Positions 63,825 to 64,000 of a stretch of 64,000 bases of DNA are shown piece after piece; position 1 is the first letter of the stretch, and every line of letters starts with the position of its first letter. The notes under the pieces were generated by a model. The model was not told the DNA's origin and ran no database searches. It saw only the letters and a list, made by a program, of their open reading frames with translations. The stretch spans positions 186,001-250,000 of the forward strand of contig JAWZYU010000057.1 of assembly GCA_038380435.1 (NCBI GenBank), in the 5' to 3' direction. The position numbers and the translations under genes were made by a program. This stretch comes from Ryuthela nishihirai (lineage: Eukaryota > Arthropoda > Arachnida > Araneae > Heptathelidae).

Positions 63825-64000
63825 CAACCTCACCCATGCTGACAACACAGTCTCCAGCGACCGTGATGAGCACCCGGACTGCTTGTCTGTCTTCGCAGAT
63901 GGATCAAAGGGCGCAACAGCAGTGGTATCGCCCATGGTCTCATTTAATACAATCATTGTGCACCGAATCCCACAAGAGTGTTCCATCTTCAAGGCAGAGA
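63825..64000 (+). pseudogene. LINE RNase H fragment (copy 3), cut by window end
   Basis: It reads HPDCLSVFADGSKGATAVV and HRIPQECSIFKAE up to the window edge, nearly identical to 58490-58640, with the first catalytic aspartate intact. Confidence 0.8.

Overview
This window looks like a gene-poor, repeat-dense stretch of an animal nuclear genome. The clues are spliced coding sequence, tRNA-derived SINEs with internal Pol III promoter boxes, RTE and Jockey-type LINEs, Ty3/gypsy, hAT, Tc1/mariner and P-element/THAP transposons, AT-rich spacers and microsatellites. The mix (RTE, Tc1, abundant tRNA-SINEs) suggests an arthropod, possibly an arachnid, but that is an inference from repeat types only. 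I found no gene that I can confidently call a host gene, and nothing prokaryotic.

Two SINE families dominate. SINE-A has a tRNA-Met/Thr-like head with A and B boxes, a body, and a 3' module of about 169 bp; a reference copy of 384 bp with a perfect 13-bp target-site duplication (TSD) lies at 61481-61864. Its 3' module is tandemly amplified to different degrees at different loci: 1, 2, 3, 4, about 6 and 16 copies, the largest at 47700-50620. SINE-B has a tRNA-Ser/Leu-like head, a body of about 110 bp and a T-rich tail.

Layout. 0-5 kb: RTE 5' fragment, SINE-A with four modules, a 29-bp satellite and a palindromic Tc1/mariner-type MITE. 5.5-12.8 kb: a P-element/THAP9-like transposon sitting in a split SINE-B. 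It has a THAP exon, a 3.1-kb intron holding a hAT MITE and an antisense RTE, and a long transposase exon with two single-base homopolymer frameshifts. 13-25 kb: dispersed repeat 'R', SINEs, broken Tc1 transposases, mariner- and hAT-type MITEs, a SINE-A module array, and the C-terminus of a hAT transposase. 25.8-28.7 kb: the most complete RTE (endonuclease plus reverse transcriptase, frameshifted). 28.8-34 kb: Ty3/gypsy remnant, antisense LINE ORF1 split by SINEs, repeat 'R3' running into 'R'. 34-43 kb: more R and R3, RTE pieces and an antisense Jockey-type reverse transcriptase. 43-53 kb: LINE tail with SINE-A, palindromic MITE clusters and the 2.9-kb expanded SINE-A. 53-64 kb: an unrecognised ORF, more SINEs including a SINE-B/SINE-A composite with its own TSD, a Tc1 N-terminus, a possible second THAP exon, LINE RNase H fragments joined to SINE-A, and an antisense RTE interrupted by SINE-A.

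Functionally, the autonomous families (RTE, Jockey-type LINE, Tc1, hAT, P) appear broken here. The non-autonomous SINEs and MITEs are the youngest layer by nesting. The most unusual feature is the modular SINE-A, whose 3' module behaves like a satellite monomer inside an element bounded by TSDs.
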